Of a stretch of DNA of 64,000 nucleotides, positions 45,283-54,970 are shown piece by piece. Below the pieces are notes generated by a model that ran no database searches, was not told the DNA's origin, and worked only from the letters and a program-made list of their open reading frames with translations. The stretch is from an uncultured Psychrosphaera sp. (GTDB lineage: Bacteria; Pseudomonadota; Gammaproteobacteria; Enterobacterales; Alteromonadaceae): positions 51,763-115,762 of the forward strand of contig NZ_CANMSK010000013.1 of NCBI RefSeq assembly GCF_947500655.1, written 5' to 3'. Position 1 is the stretch's first letter, and each line of letters begins with the position of its first letter. The position numbers were made by a program, and so were the translations under genes.

Positions 45283-45765
45283 TTATTTCTTTGGCCAAAT
45301 GGTTTCAATAAAACTAACCATAGTTTCGACACCATTTAAATCATCTTGATCAAAACGTCCTACACTTGGACTATCAATATCCAATACCGCCACTACTACA
45401 TCATTAATAATGATAGGGACGACAACTTCAGAATTACTTGCTGCATCACATGCAATATGTCCATCAAATGAGTGTACATCTTCAATTAATTGAGATGTTT
45501 TATCAGAAACAGCTGTACCACAGACACCTCTTCCAACAGGGATTCGAACGCATGCAGCTTTGCCTTGAAATGGACCTAATACAAGTTCTTGTTCGTTACC
45601 CTGAACATTATTTTGCATTAAATAAAAACCAGCCCAATTTATATCGGCTAATCTATCAAATAATACAGCACTTATGTTAGCTAAGTTTGCGATTAAGCTT
45701 GGTTCGCCATCACAAAGAGCTCTCACTTGCATATTTATTTCACGATATAATTCTACTTTAGCCAA
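45283..45765 (-). CDS. msrC: Free methionine-(R)-sulfoxide reductase (GAF domain)
   Basis: 160 residues from a TTG start with AAAGGTG upstream; alignment with E. coli MsrC (YebR) requires this start. The single GAF domain has the three cysteines of the family: ACVRIPVGRGVCGTAV (Cys 72 and 82) and HIACDAASNSE (Cys 106). It reduces free Met-R-O, a repair of oxidised methionine. First gene of the msrC-(94 aa)-proQ-prc operon. Confidence 0.94.
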   Translation of the reverse strand: MAKVELYREINMQVRALCDGEPSLIANLANISAVLFDRLADINWAGFYLMQNNVQGNEQELVLGPFQGKAACVRIPVGRGVCGTAVSDKTSQLIEDVHSFDGHIACDAASNSEVVVPIIINDVVVAVLDIDSPSVGRFDQDDLNGVETMVSFIETIWPKK

Positions 45766-45980
45766 AATACACCTTTATTTAATTGGTCATTTCTAAACAT
45801 AACGCCGTAACTTACCTTGATCCGCCCCAAATTTAAAGGCTTGCACCTTAATTAATAGCAATAGACTTGTTTAAATGGGTAAAAAAACATCTATATTGAA
45901 AAATATAACAAAAACAACGATGAATTTAGATTTTTAAAAGCAATTTTAACACCAGATTAACTATCCGTGTATTCATCACT

Positions 45981-46853
45981 TTATTCATCTTGAGCCATTA
46001 ACATCTCAAAATCAGCAATCATGTCATCAATTTTTTCCAGTAAAAATATTTGCTGTTTATTTGTTATAGATTTTATTATGTACCTTAGCTCAGAAATACG
46101 TAATTGTGATATTTCCTCGTTAACTTTTTGTTGTTCTATGCTGCGGTGGCTTGATAAATCAGTAAACAAAGAATATATAGTTAATTTGTCAATTTCAGGT
46201 TGATGAAATAGCGCTTTTGAAAATAGCTCAAGCCAACGTTTTCGCCCTTCAATTCTTAATACCAATATATCTGGGCGTGTTCGTTCCATGGCTTGGAGCG
46301 TTACTTTTTGTTCTGCCGTTAAATCACCAACAAAATTTTCAATTCGCTCTTCGGCTTCTTCAAACTTTTCATCCCAAGTTTGATCTTGATCTTCTAACCA
46401 TTGTTTATTTTTTTCTTGCTGGATCTCTTCTATATTGTTTACTAGCTCTTGTTTTTGTTGATGAGATAAAGATGGTAATAATGCAATAATTTCTGGTGTT
46501 ACTTTTACCGCAGAACGTTTCCATAGCACCTTTGCTTTTTGATACAAAGGTTCAAAGGCAACATCATCTTTATTCACAACAATTGTCCGTAGTTCTTTTA
46601 ATAAAGAAGTGTAATACGGTAGCTCTTTTTGCCTATGCCATTTCAATAACTCATAAATTTTAATTTCTAATATATTTTCTTGTGAGTCATTAAGTTCTAC
46701 ATAATCGTCAACAGCCCAAAAAATCAGCCAATCTGCATAATTATAAATTAACTTAGTACTGCAACTTGTGATGCTAAAAGTAAGTAATATTAATGTCAGT
46801 AACTTAACTATTTTTTTACTTTGGTTATTTACTATATTCATATTTTTACTCAT
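45981..46853 (-). CDS. DUF6279 lipoprotein
   Basis: 290 residues. The N-terminus is long and polar before a hydrophobic segment with lipobox ITSC at about Cys 31, so it may start at an internal Met (MNIVNNQSKK). The family hallmark STKLIYNYADWLIFWAVDDYV follows directly. The remainder is helical and highly charged with many Glu, Gln and Lys (EEIQQEKNKQWLEDQDQTWD). DUF6279 lipoproteins have no known function. The gene stands alone and diverges from pfkA. Confidence 0.8.
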   Translation of the reverse strand: MSKNMNIVNNQSKKIVKLLTLILLTFSITSCSTKLIYNYADWLIFWAVDDYVELNDSQENILEIKIYELLKWHRQKELPYYTSLLKELRTIVVNKDDVAFEPLYQKAKVLWKRSAVKVTPEIIALLPSLSHQQKQELVNNIEEIQQEKNKQWLEDQDQTWDEKFEEAEERIENFVGDLTAEQKVTLQAMERTRPDILVLRIEGRKRWLELFSKALFHQPEIDKLTIYSLFTDLSSHRSIEQQKVNEEISQLRISELRYIIKSITNKQQIFLLEKIDDMIADFEMLMAQDE

Positions 46854-47006
46854 ATTAAGTGCTATGTATCAGCAAATTTTTTCAGGTTATTAACTAGATT
46901 TATATTGTTATAGATCAATAGCCTATTTATCTATATTTAGAGCATAATGTTTATAGCTCAAGTTTTATATGCGCTTCATATTAAAAAATTTAGGATATTC
47001 ACTGTT

Positions 47007-47993
47007 ATGAAAAAAATTGGAATTCTCACATCAGGTGGTGACGCCCCCGGCATGAATGCCGCCATTCATTCTATTGTAACCACAGCCAGTGTTCATAATA
47101 TAGAGTGTATCGGTTTTGAAAGAGGCTATAACGGCTTAATCGATAATGCCACAGTCTTACTCCCTTTAGCAAAAGTTAAACATATTTCTCAGCTTGGCGG
47201 AACCATTTTAAAAAGTGCTCGTTGCCCTAAAATGCTAGATGATAAATATCGTCAACAAGCTATCAAGAGTTTAAAGTCGAATTCCCTTGATGGACTTATT
47301 GTTATTGGTGGTGATGGGAGTTTTAGAGGTGCGCACTTACTTAGTCAGTTAACCGATATTCCTATTATTGGTGTTCCAGGTACGATTGATAACGATATAG
47401 ATGGTTCCGATTTTACAATTGGTTTTGACACCGCTGCAAATACCGCACTAGACGCTATTGATAAAATACGAGATACAGCCGATGCATTTGAACGCATATT
47501 TATCGTGGAAGTTATGGGCAGACACAGCGGTCAATTAGCTGTAAATATTGGAGTTGCAGCAGAGGCCGAACACATACTCAGCCCTGAAATGAACATTGAG
47601 CCACATCAAATTGTGCAAAACGTTACCGCACATATTAATGCTTACTTAAAAGTAAACGGTCATGCCAGTTATATTATTGTTGCAGCAGAAAAAATTTATC
47701 CCGACGGTGCCGCAGCACTGGCTGAGATGTTAACCAAACAAATAGGTATAGATTGCAGAGCCTGTGTTTTAGGTCATTTACAAAGAGGTGGAATGGCAAG
47801 TTGCGCAGATAGAACTCTAGCAACCAAATTAGGTGCTTTTGCGGTTGATAGTTTAGTGAGCGGTGCTAAAAATGTTATGTCCGGTGAAGTGAATAACAAA
47901 TTAGTGTTAACCAAATTAGCTGATACAGGATTGGGTAAAAAGAAAATTGATCCGTATTTACTCGACCTTTATAAGAATAAACTGAGTTTATAA
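47007..47993 (+). CDS. pfkA: ATP-dependent 6-phosphofructokinase
   Basis: 328 residues from the ATG at 47007; this start matches E. coli PfkA ([20 protein letters not shown]). Motifs: [10 protein letters not shown] (8-17), IGGDGSFRG (100-108), PGTIDND (124-130) with Gly 125 indicating ATP rather than pyrophosphate use, and VEVMGRHSG (168-176) for fructose 6-phosphate. It catalyses the committed step of glycolysis. Monocistronic and divergent from the DUF6279 gene. Confidence 0.95.
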   Translation: [328 protein letters not shown]

Positions 47994-48111
47994 GCTAGCT
48001 GTTTTGCTCCTATAAATCAGGTGTTAGTCAGCTAGATAATCCAACCGGTTAATTCCGTTGGGCTAATTGTATTTAGAAAACAAACTACTTTTTTCTAAAA
48101 AACAATCTATA

Positions 48112-48957
48112 TCAAAGTAATGCAGCTCTTACTTTATCTCTGTAACTGCGACTAACTCTTATTTCGTGTTTATTAGTTAATTGGATAACATATTCACCGC
48201 TAGTTAAGGTTAATACCTTTGATACTTCGGTAGAGTTCACGATAACGGAACGATGTACACGAATAAATCTGGCAGGGTCAAGTTCTTGCTCTAGCTGCTT
48301 CATGGTTTTACGTAAAATATGAGTTTCACCATCTGAACAATGAACACACATATAATCGCCCGCGGCATCAACCCAAACAACTTCTTTAACTGGAATACGA
48401 GTGGTTTCACCAACATCTTTAACCGCAACGTAATTACTATATTCCTTAACGGCTTTAAATTCACCATCAGCCAAATTCTGTAAAATAGTTTCACTGTCAG
48501 AGCCAATTAGCTGTGCCACCATATTAACTAATTTGGTTTGACTATCCGTTTGACTATCTGAATTTATTTGGTTCTTAACTTTAGTTATACAATCTTGTAA
48601 ACGCCCACTATCAACCGGTTTTAATAAATAATCTAACGCATGAACTTCAAATGCTTTTAGTGCATATTGATCATAGGCGGTGACAAATACAACAATTGGC
48701 CAGTCTTCTGCGTCTATATTGTTATGCAACTGTTTCATCACATCAAAACCTGTCATTCCAGGCATTTGAATATCCAAGAAAACGAGTTTAGGTTTTTCTG
48801 CTTTAATAGTTTCCAGCGCAGAAGCTCCGTTAGGGCATTGAGCTATAATTTCAATATCATCAAATTCGGCCAATCTAATAGCCAAGCCTTTTCGTGCTAA
48901 AGGCTCATCATCAACTATGATGGTTTTGATTTTATTGTCTGCATTGTTTTCAATCAT
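48112..48957 (-). CDS. LytTR-family response regulator
   Basis: 281 residues. The receiver domain opens IKTIIVDDEPLARKG and the phospho-acceptor is Asp 62 in VFLDIQMPGMTGFDVM. YALKAFEVHALDYLLKPVD marks the receiver end. The C-terminal LytTR DNA-binding domain includes IPVKEVVWVDAAGDYM, ILRKTMKQLEQEL and FIRVHRSVIVN. It lies 5 nt after the histidine kinase gene, so the two form an AlgR/LytR-type system. Target genes are unknown. Confidence 0.93.
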   Translation of the reverse strand: MIENNADNKIKTIIVDDEPLARKGLAIRLAEFDDIEIIAQCPNGASALETIKAEKPKLVFLDIQMPGMTGFDVMKQLHNNIDAEDWPIVVFVTAYDQYALKAFEVHALDYLLKPVDSGRLQDCITKVKNQINSDSQTDSQTKLVNMVAQLIGSDSETILQNLADGEFKAVKEYSNYVAVKDVGETTRIPVKEVVWVDAAGDYMCVHCSDGETHILRKTMKQLEQELDPARFIRVHRSVIVNSTEVSKVLTLTSGEYVIQLTNKHEIRVSRSYRDKVRAALL

Positions 48958-48962
48958 TCTGA

Positions 48963-50030
48963 TTATTCCGACTCAAACTCTAAAGGAATTCTAATATTTA
49001 CTTTCAAGCCATTTGGCTCATTAGTGGACAATGAAAATGAATAATCGTCATATAAAGTCTGTAATCTATCTTTTATATTCGCTATACCGACTCCCTCACC
49101 TTTACTGGTTGAGGATGTGCTCGCCATTAATCCAGGTCCATCATCACTTACTTCAAGCAATAAGTCATTACCAAATGTCTTAGCAACAATAGTAATTGTA
49201 CCGCCATCGCTTTGAGCCGCAATACCATATTTGATCGCATTCTCAATTAACGGTTGCAATAACAAGCTAGGTACTAGCGCATTACTTGCCGATTCACTAA
49301 TCGACCAAGTCACTACTAAGCTTTCTTCAAATCGTATTTTTTCAATTTCCAAATACAAGGTTAATGCTTTAACCTCTTGTTTAAGCTGTACTTTTTTAAT
49401 TGGATCTGTGTGTAAAGAATAACGTAGGAAGTCACTTAATTTTGCGACCATGCCATTGGCTATCTTATTTTCGTTGCACAAAATCAATGTGGAAATAGCA
49501 TTTAACGTGTTAAACAAAAAATGAGGATTAAGTTGATAACGCAGCATTTTCAATTGAGCTTCATTGGCCATATTTGACGCTTTTAATGCTTTTTGCCTTT
49601 CTTTTTGCAGCATTTGGTAATACTTAATGCCAAAGTACAACCCACTCCAACATAAAATGATATAAAACCCACCTAATGAATTTCTAAAATACCAATACCA
49701 AGCGTCAGGTCGGTAACCAAATTTATAAAACTCCCAATAAGTGAAGTTCTGCATCACAACCCAAATAAGGCCAACAACATAAGAGGCTGATAAGATAACC
49801 GTGATTAAGAACCAAGGAGATCGCTCCCATATACGCTGATAAAGATAACGTAGAGGTATGGTAAGTAACGCGCCAAACCATGCATTTGAAATAATAATAA
49901 ACACATAGATATCACGCATATCATTCATGAATGAGCCAATGTAATGCACTAAGGCAAAACCGAACCAACCAGAGAAATGTAGTATCCAAAAAAAACGTTT
50001 TCGGTCTTCAATCAATTTTTGAAATTTCAA
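48963..50030 (-). CDS. LytS/YehU-type sensor histidine kinase
   Basis: 355 residues. Four predicted N-terminal helices (about 15-135) form an integral-membrane sensor with almost no extracytoplasmic domain. The His_kinase domain has LRYQLNPHFLFNTLNAIS with the phospho-acceptor His 170, and an ATPase domain with LLQPLIENAIKYGIA and VSDDGPGLM. It pairs with the LytTR regulator 5 nt downstream. The signal is unknown; the lack of a periplasmic domain suggests sensing in or near the membrane. Confidence 0.92.
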   Translation of the reverse strand: MKFQKLIEDRKRFFWILHFSGWFGFALVHYIGSFMNDMRDIYVFIIISNAWFGALLTIPLRYLYQRIWERSPWFLITVILSASYVVGLIWVVMQNFTYWEFYKFGYRPDAWYWYFRNSLGGFYIILCWSGLYFGIKYYQMLQKERQKALKASNMANEAQLKMLRYQLNPHFLFNTLNAISTLILCNENKIANGMVAKLSDFLRYSLHTDPIKKVQLKQEVKALTLYLEIEKIRFEESLVVTWSISESASNALVPSLLLQPLIENAIKYGIAAQSDGGTITIVAKTFGNDLLLEVSDDGPGLMASTSSTSKGEGVGIANIKDRLQTLYDDYSFSLSTNEPNGLKVNIRIPLEFESE

Positions 50031-50095
50031 ATTACAACCTACTTAGAAAAAGGTAATTGGTATTACTAGGTACTTTATTAATTTGATTATAAATC

Positions 50096-50141
50096 AAAAA
50101 AAAAACGGCACATCTCCGCCTGACTTGGCAGATGTGCCGTT
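50096..50141 (-). terminator. Strong terminator of the Mpo1-like gene
   Basis: Stem CGGCACATCT/AGATGTGCCG with a 14-nt loop, followed on the minus strand by a run of ten T. Confidence 0.88.
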
Positions 50142-50187
50142 TATCGTGTTATAAATTTTTTTAGCTTAAAAACTACTGATTTAGCTA

Positions 50188-50658
50188 TTAATAACGGATA
50201 TTTAGCTTTTTATAAACAAAACATAAGATCCAAGCTGGACCGATTAACAGAAATTGTAGATCTTTTATAAATGACGGTTTTTTACCTTCAACATGATGAC
50301 CCACAAACTGCAAAATCCAGGCGATGACAAAGACCAACACGGACATCACTAATACAGACATAGTGTCAGCCATTGTTAATTGCCACCATTGTAAAAATGC
50401 AACAACTAACGCTGAAAACAACGTCATACCGAGACCAACGGTAAATGATAAAGAAAAATAAAAAAACATAGCCGGAATAGCAATGACCGTAGACCAATTA
50501 ATCCACATTGGAATATCGGCAATAGGAAATGGAATTGACCATAACAAACCAAATACGGTCATATAAATTGTAGGGACACATAAATAATGTATTATCTTAT
50601 TAGTTTTGTTTTTATGACTTACGCCATACTCTTCTAACCACTGAGTAATTGATTTCAT
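50188..50658 (-). CDS. Mpo1/DUF962-like membrane protein
   Basis: 156 residues from the ATG at 50658 with GGAAG upstream. The N-terminus SITQWLEEYGVSHKNKTNKIIHYLCVP carries the conserved HxxxxNxxIHxxxxP element of the family, and VGHHVEGKKPSFIKDLQFLLIGPAWIL the second histidine motif, with four membrane helices between. In yeast, Mpo1 is an iron-dependent dioxygenase of 2-hydroxy fatty acids; both His motifs are present here, so a similar chemistry is plausible but inferred. Confidence 0.85.
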   Translation of the reverse strand: MKSITQWLEEYGVSHKNKTNKIIHYLCVPTIYMTVFGLLWSIPFPIADIPMWINWSTVIAIPAMFFYFSLSFTVGLGMTLFSALVVAFLQWWQLTMADTMSVLVMSVLVFVIAWILQFVGHHVEGKKPSFIKDLQFLLIGPAWILCFVYKKLNIRY

Positions 50659-50764
50659 AACCACTTCCAATTTTTATAGATTTTATTTTATAGAATTATG
50701 TAGCACATAGCGTTTTACACTAACACCTACCTAGATACAACTAACAGTTGTTCAATAACATAGA

Positions 50765-51175
50765 CTAAAGATCAACACCATCCAAAACAGGCGTTGGTTT
50801 TCTCTCTTCATCTAATGCGACAAATTTAAATGAACCAGAAATTGCTTTGTGTTTATCATCTTTGTGCATGCCTTCAACAAAAACATTCACATCTACAACT
50901 AAGCTGGTACGCCCTAATGTACTAACGTTAGCAACTAATTCAACAATAGAACCAGCTGGAATTGGTTCTTTAAAATCAACTCTATCTGACGATATTGTAA
51001 CTAGAGACTTACGACAAAATCGAGTAGCACAAACAAAGGCAACTTCATCCATCCATGCTAAGGCTTCACCACCGAATAAGGTATTATGATGATTTGTTCT
51101 GCCAGGGAAAACCGTTTTTGTGGTATAAGTAGTAGCGTAGTTTATGCGAGCTTGGACTTTTTCAGAGTGTTCCAT
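50765..51175 (-). CDS. Acyl-CoA thioesterase (hot-dog fold, YciA/BACH-like)
   Basis: 136 residues. HHNTLFGGEALAWMDEVAFV holds the hot-dog helix with the conserved Asn-x-x-x-x-Gly-Gly and the catalytic Asp in MDE; VTISSDRVDFKEPIPAGSIVE follows, the usual second motif. It hydrolyses acyl-CoA esters; chain preference cannot be told. One hot-dog domain implies assembly as a hexamer or a similar oligomer. Divergent from the M61 peptidase gene, 101 nt between starts. Confidence 0.9.
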   Translation of the reverse strand: MEHSEKVQARINYATTYTTKTVFPGRTNHHNTLFGGEALAWMDEVAFVCATRFCRKSLVTISSDRVDFKEPIPAGSIVELVANVSTLGRTSLVVDVNVFVEGMHKDDKHKAISGSFKFVALDEERKPTPVLDGVDL

Positions 51176-51276
51176 TCATCTTCTTATTTAATTAATACAG
51201 TTGAAAAGCATTATAAGCGCACATACTACTAAGGTGTAATTTAAATTTAACTCATTTCTAATTAAAGCAGAGATCA

Positions 51277-53052
51277 ATGGCTTCCATCAAATATAAAGTA
51301 TCGATAGAAAACCCACTTAAACATCAATTCCGTATACAAATATCCTTTGTGCCGAATACTGATAAGTTGATGCATATTTCGTTACCCAACTGGATCCCGG
51401 GCAGTTACATGATCCGTGACTTTGCTAAGCATGTTTTAGAATTAAAAGCACATGATGCATCTGGCGAACTAGCTATTGAGACCATCAGCAAAAATCGTTT
51501 TGCCATTAGCCATAATCAGCAAGAAGTAACCGTAACTTATCTATATTACGCCTTTGATATGAGTGTACGAAAAGCTTACCTAGACCAAGAGTTTGGTTTT
51601 ATAAACCCAGCAAGTGCCCTATTTTGTGTTGACGAACTTAAAGAGCAAACGTGTTTGGTGGAATTAGAAAAATCAAGCAATCCAATTATTGCTAAATGGC
51701 AACCAGCATCAGGGTTAACTGGCGTTGAACATAACGATAGTTTTGCCTGGGGACATTACAGCGCAAAAAACTATTTAGAATTTACTGACTACCCTATTTT
51801 GTTTGGTGAATTAGATATTGCTGAGTTCGAAGTAGCTAATACGCCGCACTTTTTAGTTACTGTCGGCCAACATTTTGGCGACTTACAACGTGCAGCCAAA
51901 GACTTAAAACCATTATGCCAATATCATATAGATATGTTTGGTGGACTGCCTAAGGGTGTCGACAAGTATTTATTCTTAACTATGGTAACAGACAGTGGCT
52001 TTGGTGGTTTAGAACACCTTAATTCAACCGCATTGGTATGTAGTCGTTTTGACATTGTTAAACAAGAGCAAGAAATTGACGATAATTACATTACTTTTTT
52101 AAGCTTGTGTAGCCACGAATACTTGCATACTTGGAACGTAAAACGCCTTAAACCAAAAGAGTTTATTCCGTACCAATTAGAGCAAGAAGTGTATACCAAA
52201 CAACTTTGGTTTTATGAAGGCATGACATCTTACTTTGATGACTTAAGTTTGCTTGAAACCAACACAATTACTCAACAAAAGTATTTAGAGATATTGGCTA
52301 AAACCTTTACTCGTATAGAGAAAGGTCAAGGCCAATTACGTCAATCAGTTACTGAAAGTAGCTTACATACTTGGACTAAGTTTTATCAACAAGATGAAGC
52401 AGCTCCAGATCAAATTGTTAGTTATTACCAAAAAGGCGCCGCTATTGCCTGTTTAATGGACTTGATCATTAAACAAGAAAGCCAAGGAAAAATCGCATTA
52501 AAAAACTTAATGCAAAAAGCTTGGGACTTATATGGCAAAGAACAAATTGGTACAACTCAAGAACAGCTTGAAGATTTGTTTAAATCCTTTATTGGTATTC
52601 AAAACCATGATTTATTAGATGATGTTTTATACAACACCAACAAAATTGATTTAACAGCGGCCTTTACACGTTCTGGCATAGAATTAAGTTATCAATCACA
52701 GCAAAACGCGACACATGCTCAAGGCATTGTAGAAAACTCAACAAACAATTGGTTAGGTTGTGTGGTTGCTCTTAATAACGGTAACTTAGTGGTTAAGCAA
52801 GTGCTAGAGAACAGTCCTGCAGAACAAGCAGGCATAGCGGTTAATGATCATTTAATTGCGATAGATAACTTTAGGTTAAACAACTTAAATATCGAAAAAG
52901 TATTAAGTACGGTCAGTAGTAAAACTACAACGGTGCATTACTTTAGAAAAGATAAGCTGTATCAAGCACCTTTAACGGTCGAGGAATCACCAGAGTTTGT
53001 AGCTAGCTTAACAATTAAAGATGCAGAAAAAGCTAAGCTTTGGTTAGGCTAA
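51277..53052 (+). CDS. M61-family aminopeptidase with PDZ domain
   Basis: 591 residues, no signal peptide. N-terminal beta domain with LPNWIPGSYMIRDFAKHVLE (M61 hallmark). The gluzincin motif is HEYLHTWNVKRLKP (His 280, His 284) with a downstream Glu in WFYEGMTSYFDDL. The C-terminal PDZ domain includes VVKQVLENSPAEQAGIAVND (about 505-530). M61 enzymes such as the glycyl aminopeptidase cleave small N-terminal residues. A strong terminator follows. Confidence 0.93.
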   Translation: MASIKYKVSIENPLKHQFRIQISFVPNTDKLMHISLPNWIPGSYMIRDFAKHVLELKAHDASGELAIETISKNRFAISHNQQEVTVTYLYYAFDMSVRKAYLDQEFGFINPASALFCVDELKEQTCLVELEKSSNPIIAKWQPASGLTGVEHNDSFAWGHYSAKNYLEFTDYPILFGELDIAEFEVANTPHFLVTVGQHFGDLQRAAKDLKPLCQYHIDMFGGLPKGVDKYLFLTMVTDSGFGGLEHLNSTALVCSRFDIVKQEQEIDDNYITFLSLCSHEYLHTWNVKRLKPKEFIPYQLEQEVYTKQLWFYEGMTSYFDDLSLLETNTITQQKYLEILAKTFTRIEKGQGQLRQSVTESSLHTWTKFYQQDEAAPDQIVSYYQKGAAIACLMDLIIKQESQGKIALKNLMQKAWDLYGKEQIGTTQEQLEDLFKSFIGIQNHDLLDDVLYNTNKIDLTAAFTRSGIELSYQSQQNATHAQGIVENSTNNWLGCVVALNNGNLVVKQVLENSPAEQAGIAVNDHLIAIDNFRLNNLNIEKVLSTVSSKTTTVHYFRKDKLYQAPLTVEESPEFVASLTIKDAEKAKLWLG

Positions 53053-53097
53053 ACCAATTAGATTTAACTTGAAGATTAAAAACCAACTAACATAACG

Positions 53098-53126
53098 AAA
53101 AAAAGCGAACTTAAGTTCGCTTTTTG
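53098..53126. terminator. Bidirectional terminator between M61 and M23 genes
   Basis: AAAAAAAGCGAAC-TTAA-GTTCGCTTTTT: a perfect hairpin with A and T runs on both sides, placed between two converging genes. Confidence 0.88.
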
Positions 53127-53145
53127 TTTATTTGCCATTCAACAT

Positions 53146-53973
53146 TTATGGTAATAAAAGTTGCGGGTCGAGTCTGCGATTAAACCAGTTTAAACGCCAG
53201 TCTAAATGAGGCCCAGTTACGCGGCCTGTAGCGCCAATCTCAGCAATTAATTGACCTTGCTCTAGCACATCACCAGCTTTAACATGCAATGCACTTAAAT
53301 GTATGTAAGTTGTGGTTATTCCCATACCGTGATCAATAATCAAAGTACCACCTGAATAATATAAGTCAGGCTCTGCCAACATCACTTTACCTGACCAAGG
53401 TGCAATAACCTTAGTGCCTGTTTTAGCAGCGATATCCAGACCAAAATGTGGGCGTTTTGGAACGCCATTAAATACACGCTGACTACCATAAACACCGCTT
53501 GTACGGCCTTGGGCCGGTTTAGTTACGCTATTAGTAAAGTCAGTTCTAAATGATAAACCAGCCCTAGCTTGTTTAACTATCGCAGAATCATTACGAATAC
53601 GTTTTAATACGCTCTCAGGAGGTGAAACGTACTTACTCGCAACTCCATTTACTTTATCGACTTTATATTCACGCTGAACAATATCTAAATTTAACTGCTC
53701 TTGTGTGCCATCTTTATAACTTATTTTAAACACAGACTGAGCTTTTGCATCACGGCCAAAGCCAAAAGCAAACAATTTAGTGTTTGGATGAATTGGTACT
53801 TTAACGTCATCTATTGAAGCTTTTTCAATTGGCTTAGTGGCATTACCTACAATAAGGCCACCTTGAATAAAGTCACCCGATAAAGTTACATTTTGACTTT
53901 GTGCATTTACTGCAAAGATAAATAACAAACTCATAATAAAAACAGCTCTACTGATAAGAGTTTTATTCCGCAT
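53146..53973 (-). CDS. M23-family (LytM-domain) peptidase
   Basis: 275 residues from the ATG at 53973, which has GGAGCC 8 nt upstream and a normal signal peptide (FIMSLLFIFAVNAQS). After a strand-rich N-terminal domain, the LytM domain contains HFGLDIAAKTGTKVIAP (metal-binding His and Asp, about 172-176), TLIIDHGMGITTTYIHLS and TGPHLDWRLNW (about 251-261). In the last motif the usual HxH is HxD, so one zinc ligand is replaced. It overlaps the 3' end of the QueD-like gene by 11 nt. Confidence 0.87.
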   Translation of the reverse strand: MRNKTLISRAVFIMSLLFIFAVNAQSQNVTLSGDFIQGGLIVGNATKPIEKASIDDVKVPIHPNTKLFAFGFGRDAKAQSVFKISYKDGTQEQLNLDIVQREYKVDKVNGVASKYVSPPESVLKRIRNDSAIVKQARAGLSFRTDFTNSVTKPAQGRTSGVYGSQRVFNGVPKRPHFGLDIAAKTGTKVIAPWSGKVMLAEPDLYYSGGTLIIDHGMGITTTYIHLSALHVKAGDVLEQGQLIAEIGATGRVTGPHLDWRLNWFNRRLDPQLLLP

Positions 53974-54832
53974 AAGCAATGGCTCCTTTGGCAACACCTT
54001 CATAAGCAATGACTTTATAAGTGTTATCTGGATATTGGGCCTTCATTCTATCGGCTATATATTGAGCAATCAACTCTACAGTTGTATCTACAGGCATGAT
54101 ATATACATCGTCTTGTTCCAAGGCTATTTCAAACTTACCTTGTGACGATTCATATTTAAATGCAACTTGTGAATCACTGCATTGGATAAACTCTAAATTT
54201 GCATTATTTACTTTGTCTTCAATTGTCGCCACGTAAATATCAGCCCATTCACGAGAGAAGGCTTTTTCTAACTTAGGGCTTTTCATGCCATTTTCAAAAA
54301 TTTGAATTCGAGAGCGATGACCATGAGCAATGCGTTGACAATTACCGTCATGTTTTTTAAGGCCATGAGTATAGTGGTAATGAAAACCGCTAATGTCTTC
54401 TGGGCGTAAGGACAGTTCTACTTTTTTTACGTTATCTGGCAGTTGAGGTTTAATAACCGATGCTAAATGCAAAATAACATCATTCATCGATACCGTATCG
54501 GCATCAATAAAGCAAAATGCATCGTCAGGGCTAGAAATAGCGATTTGCTTGCCCTGCTGGTCTTCAAAGTTAATTTTTATGTAGTTGCTGTTTTCAACAT
54601 GCGTGATGCTACAACCAGCATATTCAGATGGAACAACTAGCTTATGATCAACGGTATCGTCGATAATACGTTTTACTTGTTTTTTAACCTTTCCAAAATC
54701 CAACACCATGTTTTGCTCATCTAGCTCACCATGTAATGTCAAATCCACAATCCAACTTTCACCCACCATGCCTCTTTGAAGGCACAAATAAGAAAAATCG
54801 ATCACGGTTAGGTCATTAACAAATAATTGCAT
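53963..54832 (-). CDS. 6-pyruvoyl-tetrahydropterin synthase/QueD-like protein (two half-domains)
   Basis: 289 residues, about twice the usual 120-140. The second half has the zinc-site pattern FHYHYTHGLKKHDGNCQRIAHGHR (about 150-175), a Cys and closing HGH like QueD/PTPS. The first half repeats the fold pattern (ESWIVDLTLHGELDEQNMVLDFGKV) but lacks the Cys and HGH cluster. So it looks like an internal duplication with one degenerate unit. A pterin- or queuosine-related reaction is inferred. It overlaps the M23 gene. Confidence 0.75.
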   Translation of the reverse strand: MQLFVNDLTVIDFSYLCLQRGMVGESWIVDLTLHGELDEQNMVLDFGKVKKQVKRIIDDTVDHKLVVPSEYAGCSITHVENSNYIKINFEDQQGKQIAISSPDDAFCFIDADTVSMNDVILHLASVIKPQLPDNVKKVELSLRPEDISGFHYHYTHGLKKHDGNCQRIAHGHRSRIQIFENGMKSPKLEKAFSREWADIYVATIEDKVNNANLEFIQCSDSQVAFKYESSQGKFEIALEQDDVYIMPVDTTVELIAQYIADRMKAQYPDNTYKVIAYEGVAKGAIAYAE

Positions 54833-54970
54833 TTTACACTCTCAACAAAATAATTGGCTGTATTATACGAGCTTACAACACTTCTCGCATTAATTGTTTT
54901 AATCTGCTAGTTACTTTATGTTAAATTAATTTAAAAATGATTAATAATTAATCGTTAAATTGAGTATTTT

